Of a DNA stretch of 17,767 nucleotides, positions 7,202 through 14,776 are shown in pieces (positions within the stretch are counted from its first letter, which is position 1; each line of letters starts with the position of its first letter). A program made the translations under genes and the position numbers. The stretch spans positions 1 to 17,767 of the forward strand of contig JBBIVO010000034.1 of NCBI GenBank assembly GCA_037439685.1, in the 5' to 3' direction. This DNA is from JAGTRB01 sp037439685. Its GTDB lineage: Archaea; Thermoproteota; Bathyarchaeia; TCS64. A model generated the notes under the pieces. That model was not told where the DNA came from and did not search any database. It was given only the letters and a program-made list of their open reading frames with translations.

Positions 7202-7764
7202 ATGGCGTCTACTTATACCCTGTCGCTTAGGAGGGGTTCAGCCGCCCTGGCACCATTCGCTAGGGGTGTTGGACGGTTGTCTGGCTTTGGTCCCAGGCCT
7301 TGATAGTGCTGTGGGGGCCTCTTCAGCCCGAGGGCTGTTGAGGCTTTTTTGGATGAGGCCCGGGTTTGGGCTCATGGCGAGGCTTTGGGTGGCCGACAGG
7401 ACAGCCGCCGGGGCAGGGCTGGTCATAGGCGAGTCCACCAAGGTCCGGGCCAGCAGGGAGATAACCATGTCCGGAATCAGCTGAGAGGCAGAGGATACCC
7501 CAAGGCCGCGGCCTTCATAACGAAGTATGCAGGGTTCATGGTCACCTTCACAGAGCCAGCCCTGCAAGGGGTGAGGATACCCTACACACCAACCGCATCG
7601 AGAGGCTGATGGGGAGAGATATCCAAACGGTGCAAACACAGGTGGATGCACCGGTCAACCAGAGGGATGAAGAACACCCTCATCCTCGTCTCCATACAGC
7701 ACACCGACGAGGCCCATATCAAAACCTCAAGAACGCCTATATCCACAACGAGGCATCCACCTAA
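7202..7764 (+). pseudogene. Decayed archaeal IS transposase with several frameshifts
   Basis: Pieces of one protein appear in successive plus frames. They include GLVIGESTKVRASREITMS (7419-7475), ITKYAGFMVTFTEPALQGV near 7517-7573 and, after a frameshift, TNRIERLMG, then ISKRCKHRWMHRSTRGMKN and finally KNAYIHNEAST with a stop at 7762-7764. The R-x-ER-x-MGEISKR / KHxWMHWSTRG pattern is the C-terminal part of a transposase group common in archaea. I place frameshifts near 7578, near 7603 and near 7733 (one base missing in ACC-TTC-AAG). Earlier fragments from about 7202 are poorly conserved. I could not find the terminal inverted repeats of the element. It is not expected to make a working protein. 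Confidence 0.65.
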
Positions 7765-8283
7765 AGTCCACAGCAGGATCCCACCCTACAATTGCACGGC
7801 ACCCTATGGAGGCCGTGACACACCATCAACGAGAATCAGAGGCTTAGCAGACGTTAAGACCATTCCTATGGAGCATGTATACATAAGGCTCAAGCGCTAC
7901 CTTGAGGCGTAGACCGCATCATCCCTGAAGCTTCGCTGCCCATAGGAAGGCCTCCTCATCAAGCTTGCTCTAATCGATTGCTGCCAGTTGCCTATGCTTA
8001 GGAGGTCCATGGTAGCTGAGTGATCGAGTCCGTGAACTAAGCCTCATAGCCTCCGGGAGTGCCCATCCATCTGAAACATCAAGCCCAGAAGGGCATAAAA
8101 ACCTTAACTCCATTCCAGTTTCTACATAAACTCGTAACTTATTTGGAAAAGTTGTTTCTCCATTTTACAACCTCTCATAAGCTTTAGCGAGTCTTTTCGT
8201 TTATTTTCCAGCTCTTTGAACTTTTAGGCCTTCTTGAAATCCAATGCTAAGAGGTTTATTCTTTCAAGAATTTTATGGGTTAC
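7765..8283. other. Gene-poor stretch with a possible minus-strand ORF relic
   Basis: No convincing complete gene. Positions 7765-8090 continue the decayed G/C-rich sequence after the transposase relic. From about 8280 down to 8120 on the minus strand, directly after the methyltransferase stop, one frame reads like a helical basic protein (ILERINLLALDFKKA, stop, KFKELENKRKDSLKLM and further), broken by an in-frame TAA and ended by TAG. It may be the remnant of a small gene that followed the methyltransferase. The block 8100-8280 is clearly more A/T-rich than its surroundings. Confidence 0.4.
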
Positions 8284-8910
8284 TTAACCTATGCCTCTGG
8301 ATCTTAGGCCTCTGGCAACGACGTAGGCCTCTGCGCTCCTCCTCCTGGATGCCTGGGGCTTCACAACCCTGACATGGTGGAATGTTCTCTTCACCTCCTG
8401 GATGAAGGGGTCGAGGTCCACCCCTTGGAAGACCTTGATGATGGCCCACCCCTCGGCCTTCAGGAGGCTCCTCGCCACCTTGAGGGCCGCCTTGGCCAGC
8501 TCGATCTGCCTCGATTGGTCAACCTCCCAAACCCCGGAGACCTGGGGGGAGAGGTCTGAGAGGAGGACATCGACCCCGTCCCTGAAGATCTCGCCCAATA
8601 GCTTGATCGTCTCATCGTCCCTCACATCTCCGACTATGGTCTTCACGTTCTCCAGCATGAGGGGTGGTATGGGCCTCTGATCCACGCCTACGACCAGTCC
8701 GTCGCCTCCAACCCTCTCCGAGGCGACCTGAAGCCATCCTCCGGGGGCCGCTCCTAGGTCTAGGATGTGCCTCGCCTCCCCTAGGAAGCCGAACCTCTCG
8801 TCGAGCTGGATCAGCTTGAAGGCAGCCCTCGACCTATATCCCCTCTCCCTTGCCATCCTATGGTAGGGCTCCCTCAGCCTCTCAGAGCGCCATCTTCGGG
8901 AGCTTGGCAA
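8284..8910 (-). CDS. FtsJ/RlmE-like RNA 2'-O-ribose methyltransferase
   Basis: 208 residues, close to the RlmE/FtsJ length. The protein uses S-adenosylmethionine to methylate a ribose 2'-OH in RNA, in bacteria U2552 of 23S rRNA. Visible motifs are YRSRAAFKLIQLD (27-37), the AdoMet loop LDLGAAPGGW (50-59) and the K-D-K-E catalytic tetrad: K32, D119 (LLSDLSP), K159 (AIIKVFQG) and E194 (SAEAYVV). The start is TTG 8910. It places about 24 residues before YRSRAA as in archaeal relatives; the only nearby ATG (8917) is out of frame. A GAGG lies just before it. The gene starts three bases after the trm1 stop, so the two form an operon for stable-RNA modification. Whether the target is rRNA or tRNA cannot be told from sequence alone. 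Confidence 0.9.
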   Translation of the reverse strand: MPSSRRWRSERLREPYHRMARERGYRSRAAFKLIQLDERFGFLGEARHILDLGAAPGGWLQVASERVGGDGLVVGVDQRPIPPLMLENVKTIVGDVRDDETIKLLGEIFRDGVDVLLSDLSPQVSGVWEVDQSRQIELAKAALKVARSLLKAEGWAIIKVFQGVDLDPFIQEVKRTFHHVRVVKPQASRRRSAEAYVVARGLRSRGIG

Positions 8911-8913
8911 GCC

Positions 8914-10173
8914 TCATCCCCCCTCCGCCAACCCCTTAAGGATCCTCTGAAACTCCACTGTTGAGGCATCGGATTTAACCCCTCTCTCGTCGAAGTGGGT
9001 TCTGGCCGCCCTGAAGCCCGCATCCTCAAGGGAGGTGAGGACCTCATCCATGGGCTGGGACCTAACCCTCAGCCTTGAGCAGTGTAGGTCTATGTTGAAG
9101 AAGGTCGGCGGAAGCTCAGCCTCCCCCCTCACGAGGTTTATGAGCCTCCCCAGCCGAGCCTCTCCCCAGAACCCTCCCTCGAACACTTTGGCCATCTCAT
9201 CGCAGAAGGTGGGATCCGCAAGTCTGCCGGTCCAGAGGGGCCCCCCAACCTCCATCCGTCCACCACAGACCTCACAGGCCTCATCCCATCTCACACCCCG
9301 GCGGATGGTCCTCCTATTGAGGCAGCGGCCACAGTGGAGGATGTACCCCACCTCTCTGAGGCAATCATCCGCCCTCCTCGCCCCCCTCTCAACATATTCA
9401 TAGGCCCTCACGTAGTGGTCTATCGAGAAGCTGAAGAGGGGGGTGACGGCCATCTCAAGCCTCGCAGCCGCGTTCGCTAGGGAGGCGAAGAGCAGCCTCA
9501 GGGCCACCTCCTTCGAGTACTCTGTTCGGAGAGGCCAACCGCCATACTTTCGGAGGCAGGAGTTCGGGTTCACGCCGCAGAGGGGAGCCGTATCCGTCGC
9601 GGTGAGGGCTATCATCCCCCCCTCCCTACAGGCCCTCAAGGCCGACTCCATGTAAGGGGCCGGCGAACCATAGGGGTCTATGTCGACGTAGTCGAATCTT
9701 TGGCCGCGAACTGAGTGGAGCGTGAGGAGGAGGTTCGCCTCCATGAGGCGTACCCTCACCCTATCCGAGACGTTGTTTAGAGCGGCGTTTATCTCGGCCA
9801 GCTCTACGGCCAGTGGATTGACATCTCCCAGAACAGCTCTCTCTACACCATCAACCTCGAGGGCTAGCCTTATCCCCCTAACCCCGGTCCCGCACATGGG
9901 CTCACAGAGGGTTAGGCTCTTTGAGCTCTTTCTTCGATGAGCCTTGAGGGCTAGGACGGCGGAGTCCCTATTCAGCCTCATCCTAGGATTATAGAAGACT
10001 GGGGCCTTGTAGATGGCTCTCCCAGGAGGTCTATCGGGATAGGCTTCAACCTTTGGCACCCTGATCAGGGCAGCCCCCTCCTTGACCAGGGATGTCGAGA
10101 GGGGAATTCTCATCCTCATCAAATTGGAGCCAGGTGAAATATATCTTTCATCGAAAAAGCCGAATTGGAACAT
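8914..10173 (-). CDS. trm1: tRNA (guanine26-N2)-dimethyltransferase Trm1
   Basis: 419 residues. Trm1 methylates N2 of G26 in tRNA once or twice with S-adenosylmethionine. VFYNPRMRLNRDSAVLAL (59-76) is the family entry motif, CEPMCGTGVRGIR (90-102) the AdoMet loop, and DIDPYGSPAPY (164-174) the catalytic motif with the DPYG signature. ALTATDTAPLCG (189-200) follows. A zinc-binding part has CGRC (281-284) and CEVC (300-303). The protein is somewhat longer than usual because of an N-terminal extension of about 30 residues. I keep ATG 10173, because a minus-strand TATA-like box (near 10201-10209) lies about 28 bases upstream; ATG 10119 (MRMRIP) is an alternative. It is the first gene of the operon with the FtsJ-like enzyme. 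Confidence 0.95.
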   Translation of the reverse strand: MFQFGFFDERYISPGSNLMRMRIPLSTSLVKEGAALIRVPKVEAYPDRPPGRAIYKAPVFYNPRMRLNRDSAVLALKAHRRKSSKSLTLCEPMCGTGVRGIRLALEVDGVERAVLGDVNPLAVELAEINAALNNVSDRVRVRLMEANLLLTLHSVRGQRFDYVDIDPYGSPAPYMESALRACREGGMIALTATDTAPLCGVNPNSCLRKYGGWPLRTEYSKEVALRLLFASLANAAARLEMAVTPLFSFSIDHYVRAYEYVERGARRADDCLREVGYILHCGRCLNRRTIRRGVRWDEACEVCGGRMEVGGPLWTGRLADPTFCDEMAKVFEGGFWGEARLGRLINLVRGEAELPPTFFNIDLHCSRLRVRSQPMDEVLTSLEDAGFRAARTHFDERGVKSDASTVEFQRILKGLAEGG

Positions 10174-10529
10174 ACTTTACTGAAATTTTAAGAATAATAA
10201 GATATAATGACCTAATTAATATACAGAAATTTAGTTATATCTCTTTATATGAGTTTAAATGAGATGAGGAAAAATTCTCAATATTTTAAGAGCTTGTGCT
10301 GTGCAGTTGAAAGAATGGATTCTAGTATGGACTTCAAATACCTCATCATGATATTAGCGAAGTTCTTCCATGGGGCCTCATATACCTAACAGGATGAGCG
10401 TGAGGATAATCCTTAGCCCACTGGCCGACCGGTACATCACGAGGTTACATGACCCAACATCAACACCATGCATCAGTTGAAGAAAAATTTTTATTTAGAT
10501 CTTTCATTCCTTTATTCAAGGTGGAATTA
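10174..10529. other. AT-rich intergenic region with promoters and a possible ORF relic
   Basis: It contains the trm1 promoter (minus) and a plus-strand TATA-like TTTTTATTTAG at 10488-10498 for the next gene. From 10394 to 10480 a 28-codon plus-strand ORF begins MSVRIILSPLADRYITRL, in style close to the first strand and helix of RelE-like toxins, then ends in a stop after an unlike tail. It could be the cut-off 5' end of such a gene, but it is too short to be sure. The rest shows no coding pattern. Confidence 0.4.
10201..10209 (-). promoter_or_regulatory. TATA-like box of the trm1 operon
   Basis: The minus strand reads TTATATCTT about 28-36 bases before the ATG at 10173, in a region where the sequence turns strongly A/T-rich. 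It supports the long N-terminus and a leaderless transcript. Confidence 0.45.
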
Positions 10530-11186
10530 ATGTTAGAGAAATTTAAAAGACATTTTTTAACTTTAACACTTTCGGTTTGCTTATTTTCAGTTTCATTACT
10601 GTATATTGATCTCTATCGAAGATTTGAAGAGCAATATAAACTTATCAAGAAACAAGAAGAAGAGATTGTGCTTCTAAAGAGGGAGCTCAACAGTTTAACT
10701 CCTATACTAGAGCTTTTAAACATGTCAATTAGGAGGCCCAAAACCTATTACGATAAAGGTATTGAACTTGTCTCTGGATATAATATTAACTATCAAAAAA
10801 TAGATGATAAATATGACCTTAACTTTTTCATCTTATTTTATGCTCCCCTGGACAATCTAACCCTGAAGATAGATCTATTCCTCTGGCCTCAGGATGTCCA
10901 AGTACCCTTGACCATTCAGAAGGGGAATGCGCTCCGGAACGAGACCGGGGTCCTGGTTGGGAGGATCGGTGGCATGAGGGTCTGGCAGTCTCCCATCATC
11001 TGGTCCATAAATGCTAGCAGGGTTGGAGATTATGAGGCTCTCCATCCCTTAAAGGGATGGTACACGATTTGTATAACGGGCCCGATCCAGATAGATGAGC
11101 CTGAGGACCCTAGATTTGCAAGCCACCTCCATTTGAGACGTATACTAGGATATAACTGCATCACCATCAATCTAAACTTCTTCTAA
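10530..11186 (+). CDS. Unrecognised single-pass membrane protein with coiled coil
   Basis: 218 residues from ATG 10530 and no family I recognise. Residues 8-26 form a membrane helix (HFLTLTLSVCLFSVSLLYI), and residues 28-56 (YRRFEEQYKLIKKQEEEIVLLKREL) a charged coiled coil. About 160 residues follow that should be external, containing hydrophobic beta-like strands (NFFILFYAPLDNLTLKIDLFLW) and potential N-glycosylation sequons. The frame is open from 10449, but 10530 is preferred because AAGGTGG lies six bases upstream and a TATA-like box (10488-10498) would sit inside the longer version. The first half of the gene is A/T-rich and the second half has the G/C style of the neighbours. It stands alone, 321 bases from the next gene on the other strand. 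The topology recalls the 5742-6470 protein; I could not demonstrate homology. Confidence 0.6.
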   Translation: MLEKFKRHFLTLTLSVCLFSVSLLYIDLYRRFEEQYKLIKKQEEEIVLLKRELNSLTPILELLNMSIRRPKTYYDKGIELVSGYNINYQKIDDKYDLNFFILFYAPLDNLTLKIDLFLWPQDVQVPLTIQKGNALRNETGVLVGRIGGMRVWQSPIIWSINASRVGDYEALHPLKGWYTICITGPIQIDEPEDPRFASHLHLRRILGYNCITINLNFF

Positions 11187-11507
11187 GAGATGGTGAACCC
11201 ACCCTCTTCGCAGTGACGAGGCAATGGTGAGATGCTTTAACAAAAGGTTTTTATTTAATATATTCTAGAAAGTTAGGTTTGTAGGGTTCATAAGTTTTCA
11301 GCAAATTATGTAAATATTTTTGGGATCAAGAAAATCAATCAATATGGAAGAAGAAATTTTCGGATAGAGAGAGTATTCTCAGATTTATAGCGAGAAAGAA
11401 TTCTATATTATTCTGAGGGCTTTGCGAAGATGGCCTCCATATTTAGGGTTTGCGCGTGCTCTTTTAAGAGATCCGTAACCATTTAGATCTATGGGGAGCA
11501 CAATAAA
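11187..11507. other. AT-rich intergenic region without a recognised gene
   Basis: A T-rich run, GGTTTTTATTTAATATATTC at about 11247-11266, follows the plus-strand gene and could stop its transcription. CTCAGA (11378-11383) and TCTGAG (11412-11417) form a weak stem with a nested ATAG/CTAT pair. CTCTTTTAAGAG near 11460 is a near-palindrome downstream of rtcA. I see no tRNA, no convincing ORF and no repeat family. Confidence 0.4.
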
Positions 11508-12560
11508 TCAACCTTTTAGGCCGGCTCCCCTGCACCATATTCTTGAGGCTTTACCTTGTGCGGCTTCGACCTTGAAGTCTGCTCCCGCGAGGAGCTTCGC
11601 GAGCTCGATCGCAGTCTCGGTGTGAAGGGTTAGCCTGCTGGTGGTAAAGACAGACTCTCCTCTGGCGAGGGAGCACCAGAGGATCAGGTTGTCTGCGGTG
11701 TGGAGATCGACTCCGGCGCCCATCTTAAGCTGTTCGACAAGGGATTCGGCTGCCTCCGCTCCAACCCTCTCGGCGGGTTTTCCCCTCTTTCCAAGGGAGT
11801 CGGCGCCTAGGAACGATTTGGGCCTCGCCTCCGCCCATAGGGAGATGTAGCTCCCAGGGGATAGGGGGGCCTCTGAACCCCCCGCAACCCTGTATCCTAC
11901 CTCGGCTTCGTATCCGGCCTCTCTTAGGACCGCCTCGGCCGATCTGGCCTGCCTCTCCGCGATGTGGCTCGGCAGCCTCCCGCAGACAGATATCCCCCTG
12001 ACCCTCTCCACCCTCTCCGGCGCCTCGGCCGTGATGGGCTTCAACTCCTCTATGGGGCTTATCTGCACCTCTACGATCCCTCCCCCTTTGGGGTAGAACC
12101 CCTCCCTGAGGATCTTGAGCTCCCCCTCAAAGCCCATCCTCCTAGAGGCCTCCCAGACAACCCTCTCATGGGTTGTGACGGGTGGAGCCATCTCTGTGGC
12201 CGTGCCCCCCATCACCCTCATCCTCGTCTTCGAGTCTGCGAATGCCGAGACGGGGGCGACGCACTGTAGGAGGAGGCTTATGCTCCCGGCGGTCCCTATG
12301 TCGAAGATATAGCTTCCACCCCTGGGGGGGCCGGGGTGGAACTCCACCTCCCTCGAGCCTATGGCCAGCCCCTTAACCTTCGCCCCGCATATCTCCGAGA
12401 CCGCCTTCAACGTCGTCAGGTGCTGCGGCCGAAGCCCTGGCGGCTCCCTCCCTCCCCTCACATTCCTGATCCTTATAGGCCTTGCAGTCAAGGCGCTGTA
12501 GGTGATGGCCATTCTGAGGAGCTGGCCTCCCCCCTCCATCATTGAGCCGTCGACTTCCAT
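11508..12560 (-). CDS. rtcA: RNA 3'-terminal phosphate cyclase
   Basis: 350 residues, the normal RtcA length. The enzyme converts an RNA 3'-phosphate to a 2',3'-cyclic phosphate with ATP, through an enzyme-histidine-AMP intermediate. Visible features (numbered from the ATG) are DGSMMEGGGQLLR at the N-terminus, the GLRPQHLTTL motif (43-52), FDIGTAGSISLLLQ (86-99), FYPKGGGIVEV (155-165) and SRLTLHTETAIE near the C-terminus, where H313 aligns with the nucleotidylated histidine. Upstream of it stands DLHTADNLILWCSLA, matching the conserved 'ADQL..P.ALA' stretch. I chose ATG 12560 over the TTG one codon earlier. The gene starts ten bases after the stop of the B3/B4-domain gene and is last in the nadM operon. 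No RtcB is seen here. Confidence 0.93.
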   Translation of the reverse strand: MEVDGSMMEGGGQLLRMAITYSALTARPIRIRNVRGGREPPGLRPQHLTTLKAVSEICGAKVKGLAIGSREVEFHPGPPRGGSYIFDIGTAGSISLLLQCVAPVSAFADSKTRMRVMGGTATEMAPPVTTHERVVWEASRRMGFEGELKILREGFYPKGGGIVEVQISPIEELKPITAEAPERVERVRGISVCGRLPSHIAERQARSAEAVLREAGYEAEVGYRVAGGSEAPLSPGSYISLWAEARPKSFLGADSLGKRGKPAERVGAEAAESLVEQLKMGAGVDLHTADNLILWCSLARGESVFTTSRLTLHTETAIELAKLLAGADFKVEAAQGKASRIWCRGAGLKG

Positions 12561-12570
12561 CAAGGGGTTT

Positions 12571-13236
12571 TCACCGGCGGGCCTCGACGCCTCCGCAGAA
12601 CCTCCTTATATAATCCACCGCTACTCGGCCAGCCTCCTCCAGGGCCTCTTCGCTGATCCCCGGGACTCCGCAGACGAGGATTAGGGCGTTCCGCGTCTCC
12701 TCAGTCACCTTGGAGTATTCTGCGTCCCTGTAGGGATATATGGCTATGAGCCTCTCAGAGTCTGAGATGATAATCTCCCCTCCCCTAAGCGAGATGGGGC
12801 GGCTCATCCCGATCCCTAGGAAGCTCTCCCCCTCCCTTGCCATCCTCATTATGGGGCGTCCCTCTAACCGGTCCTCGTCGAAGGCGGCTAGGGATATGGC
12901 GGTCTCTATCGAGGCGAGGTTGTAGGCGTCGACGAGGGTGTTTATCCTTGGGAGGGGGTTTCCGTGGAGAAGCCTCCTGAGCAAAGCCTCCGCCGATGGC
13001 CTGACCTTGGTCGGGTCTATCCCTATCCTCCAGAAGAAGTCCCTGTAGGCCCTTAGGTTCGGGTGCTCCCTCAGCCCCTCGAGGGTCCACCTCTCCCTGG
13101 CCCTCCTCACCACCTCCTCCTCGAAGGACTCCAGCCTTGGATCCCCCCTCTTCACCTCCACCTCCGCAAGGTGGATGGCTAGAACTTTAAGGTCCGGGAA
13201 CCTCTCCAGGATCTCCCTGTGAAGGGCTATGGACAA
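12571..13236 (-). CDS. B3/B4 tRNA-binding-domain protein (stand-alone PheT-like editing domain)
   Basis: 221 residues. The sequence has the B3/B4 layout found in the beta subunit of phenylalanyl-tRNA synthetase and in small free-standing proteins: an N-terminal part, then NLRAYRDFFWRIGIDPTKVRPSAEALLRRLL (60-90), PRINTLVDAYNLASIETAISLAAFD (95-119) and a C-terminal LILVCGVPGISEEALEEA (186-203). In PheT this domain hydrolyses mischarged Tyr-tRNA; free-standing members are suspected of trans-editing or of amino-acid or nucleotide binding, without a settled role. The start is TTG 13236, with GAGGGG six bases before it. It overlaps the nadM end by ten bases, so the two are coupled in translation. 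Confidence 0.85.
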   Translation of the reverse strand: MSIALHREILERFPDLKVLAIHLAEVEVKRGDPRLESFEEEVVRRARERWTLEGLREHPNLRAYRDFFWRIGIDPTKVRPSAEALLRRLLHGNPLPRINTLVDAYNLASIETAISLAAFDEDRLEGRPIMRMAREGESFLGIGMSRPISLRGGEIIISDSERLIAIYPYRDAEYSKVTEETRNALILVCGVPGISEEALEEAGRVAVDYIRRFCGGVEARR

Positions 13237-13802
13237 TGGGATCCCCTCACAGCATCTGGATCTTCCCTTGGTGTCCGATGGCTTGCATCGCTCTTCGCAA
13301 GGTCTCTAATCCTCCCCTCCCCATCTATCTCCTTCACGAAGCCGTAGACCTCTCGCGGCACGAGCATGCTCCAGTCCTGCCCCGATAGTATCCGCCTCCT
13401 TATCTCGGTCGCCTCGTATACATCCCTCTTGTGCAGCCTTATCCCCCTCACCTCATATCCAGCCTCCAAGAGCAGCCTCCTAGTTAGAGGCTGGTTCGTA
13501 TAGACCATGTCGAATCTGGGTGTCTGAGACTCGACCTGGGAGGTCCAAACCCTATGGGCGGGGGAGTCGGGTATGGGTATGATCATGTATCGGGAGGGGT
13601 CTATGCCCTCAGCATTCAGGGTTCGCCTTATCATCTCTATCCTCTCCCCCGCCGTGAAGGGGTTGTCGAGCTCGTGGCTCATCTGGGCGCTCCCAACTGC
13701 GATGATCAACTCATCAACCTCTTGGAGGATACTCTTCACCGCATAGAGATGCCCGTTGTGGAAGGGCTGGAACCTGCCTATGAATAGTCCCCTTCTAACC
13801 AT
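13227..13802 (-). CDS. nadM: Nicotinamide-nucleotide adenylyltransferase, archaeal type
   Basis: 191 residues, slightly longer than the usual 170-180. NadM joins nicotinamide mononucleotide and ATP to make NAD. RGLFIGRFQPFHNGHLYAVK (4-23) carries the HxGH nucleotidyltransferase motif (H15-N-G-H18), LIIAVGSAQMSH (33-44) the next strand and loop, and ATEIRRRIL (130-138) the C-terminal (S/T)xxxR-type motif, here beginning AT instead of the usual GT or ST. The tail after residue 160 is charged and probably disordered. ATG 13802 has GAAGGGG just upstream and a TATA-like CCTAAATAGG (13853-13844) farther up. It is the first gene of the nadM - B3/B4 - rtcA operon. Confidence 0.93.
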   Translation of the reverse strand: MVRRGLFIGRFQPFHNGHLYAVKSILQEVDELIIAVGSAQMSHELDNPFTAGERIEMIRRTLNAEGIDPSRYMIIPIPDSPAHRVWTSQVESQTPRFDMVYTNQPLTRRLLLEAGYEVRGIRLHKRDVYEATEIRRRILSGQDWSMLVPREVYGFVKEIDGEGRIRDLAKSDASHRTPREDPDAVRGSHCP

Positions 13803-13843
13803 ACCCCTTCACGATACTGCCAAGCTATTGGTGTTGCTGGATG

Positions 13844-13853
13844 CCTATTTAGG
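13844..13853 (-). promoter_or_regulatory. TATA-like box of the nadM operon
   Basis: Minus-strand CCTAAATAGG lies about 46 bases before the nadM ATG, leaving room for a short leader with the GAAGGGG ribosome-binding sequence at 13803-13810. Confidence 0.45.
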
Positions 13854-13995
13854 GTTTGGCGTGGTCATATAGGCTGTGCCATGGGAAGAGCCTCATGAAG
13901 GGTTGACCTAGAACGGCCTCCTCCCTGATGGAAGGTCGTGAGCCGCCTCCCTCTGGCTTTCATGGCTCCCTGCCAATGCTCTATGCGGCCTCCCT

Positions 13996-14037
13996 CCGAG
14001 GCTCATATGAACCCATAAGGGGTTCGGAGGGCCTCGG
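13996..14037 (+). repeat. Nested inverted repeat, RNA-like hairpin
   Basis: The outer stem CCGAGGC (13996-14002) pairs with GCCTCGG (14031-14037). Inside it, across interior loops of six and five bases, GAACCC (14009-14014) pairs with GGGTTC (14020-14025) around a five-base loop ATAAG. Two stems in register separated by a nearly symmetrical interior loop look like folded RNA. Confidence 0.55.
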
Positions 14038-14123
14038 GATACCACGGCCTCTCCCCAAGAGGATGATGGGCCTTTATCTGCAGCCTCCAGCCTATCCCCC
14101 ACAGAATGGCCTCTGCATGGAGG

Positions 14124-14177
14124 AGGTTCCTTTGCCAAGGAACCTAGAGCCGTTAATTCATGGGTATCCCTACCCAT
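14124..14177 (+). repeat. Two adjacent perfect hairpins
   Basis: AGGTTCCTT (14124-14132) and AAGGAACCT (14137-14145) form a perfect 9-bp stem with a four-base loop TGCC. Fourteen bases later ATGGGTA (14160-14166) and TACCCAT (14171-14177) form a 7-bp stem with loop TCCC. Both have loops of four bases. Confidence 0.6.
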
Positions 14178-14734
14178 CGCAGCCCTACGTAGCGCCACTC
14201 CCCACCAGCCTTAACCCTGCCTCGTCGAGAGGCTGAACCCGCTCCAGCTCTATCCCAGCCTAACGGCTTCAAGGCTGCATGGAAGGGCCCTTAAAGAGAT
14301 AGGTTCTCTCCCTATAAAGCCGGCCGTCTCAAGCAGGGCAGCCCTGAGCCTCTGAAGCGAAAGGCTATCATGCTTGTGCAAACCAACCATCGCAAAGGGC
14401 TTTGAGGAGCCACATACGAGAATCGCCTCCAGAGAACGGCTTCTCAAGGCTCACCTAAAAGAGGTAACAGCATCTCAACGATGAATCTGTCAACCCTTCT
14501 AAGGGCTGTCGCCTCCCAGCTCGTCGTTGGGGTGTACCGGGACCATGCAGCCCCACCGATCAGAGGCCTTGTGATCAGCCACATCTCCGCTTAGGCTTAG
14601 GAATGGCTTCCTCCCTCCTGTGGGCCAGAGGCGGACAGCCTCGTTGCTAAGCCTTGCTAACCCTCAAGGCTCCAGCAACAGCCCCATATAGAGCCGGGGA
14701 GATAAGGCGAGGTGGCTAGAAGAATCAACCTTTA

Positions 14735-14762
14735 GGGGCTTCCTATTTCCGAGGGAAGCCCC
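14735..14762. repeat. Inverted repeat GGGGCTTCC / GGAAGCCCC
   Basis: A perfect 9-bp stem with a ten-base loop, just beyond the 3' end of the minus-strand ORF relic at 14777-14990. It could be a terminator for that ORF or the end of an old mobile element. No T-run is obvious on either side. Confidence 0.5.
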
Positions 14763-14776
14763 CTTAACCCGATCCA

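Noticed and set aside
10449..10529. Longer N-terminus for the membrane protein
   Set aside because: It would include the TATA-like box, while ATG 10530 has AAGGTGG at the right distance.
11041..11063. Inverted repeat CCATCCCTT / AAGGGATGG
   Set aside because: It lies within the reading frame of the membrane protein, and a single coding palindrome of this size may be chance.
11187..11240. Box C/D guide RNA candidate (GTGA-like words after the membrane protein gene)
   Set aside because: The words do not match the C and D box consensus or their usual order and spacing.
13908..14236. Two overlapping ORFs of about 100 codons on opposite strands
   Set aside because: Low-complexity composition, no motif, no start signal; they lie in the hairpin-rich non-coding stretch.
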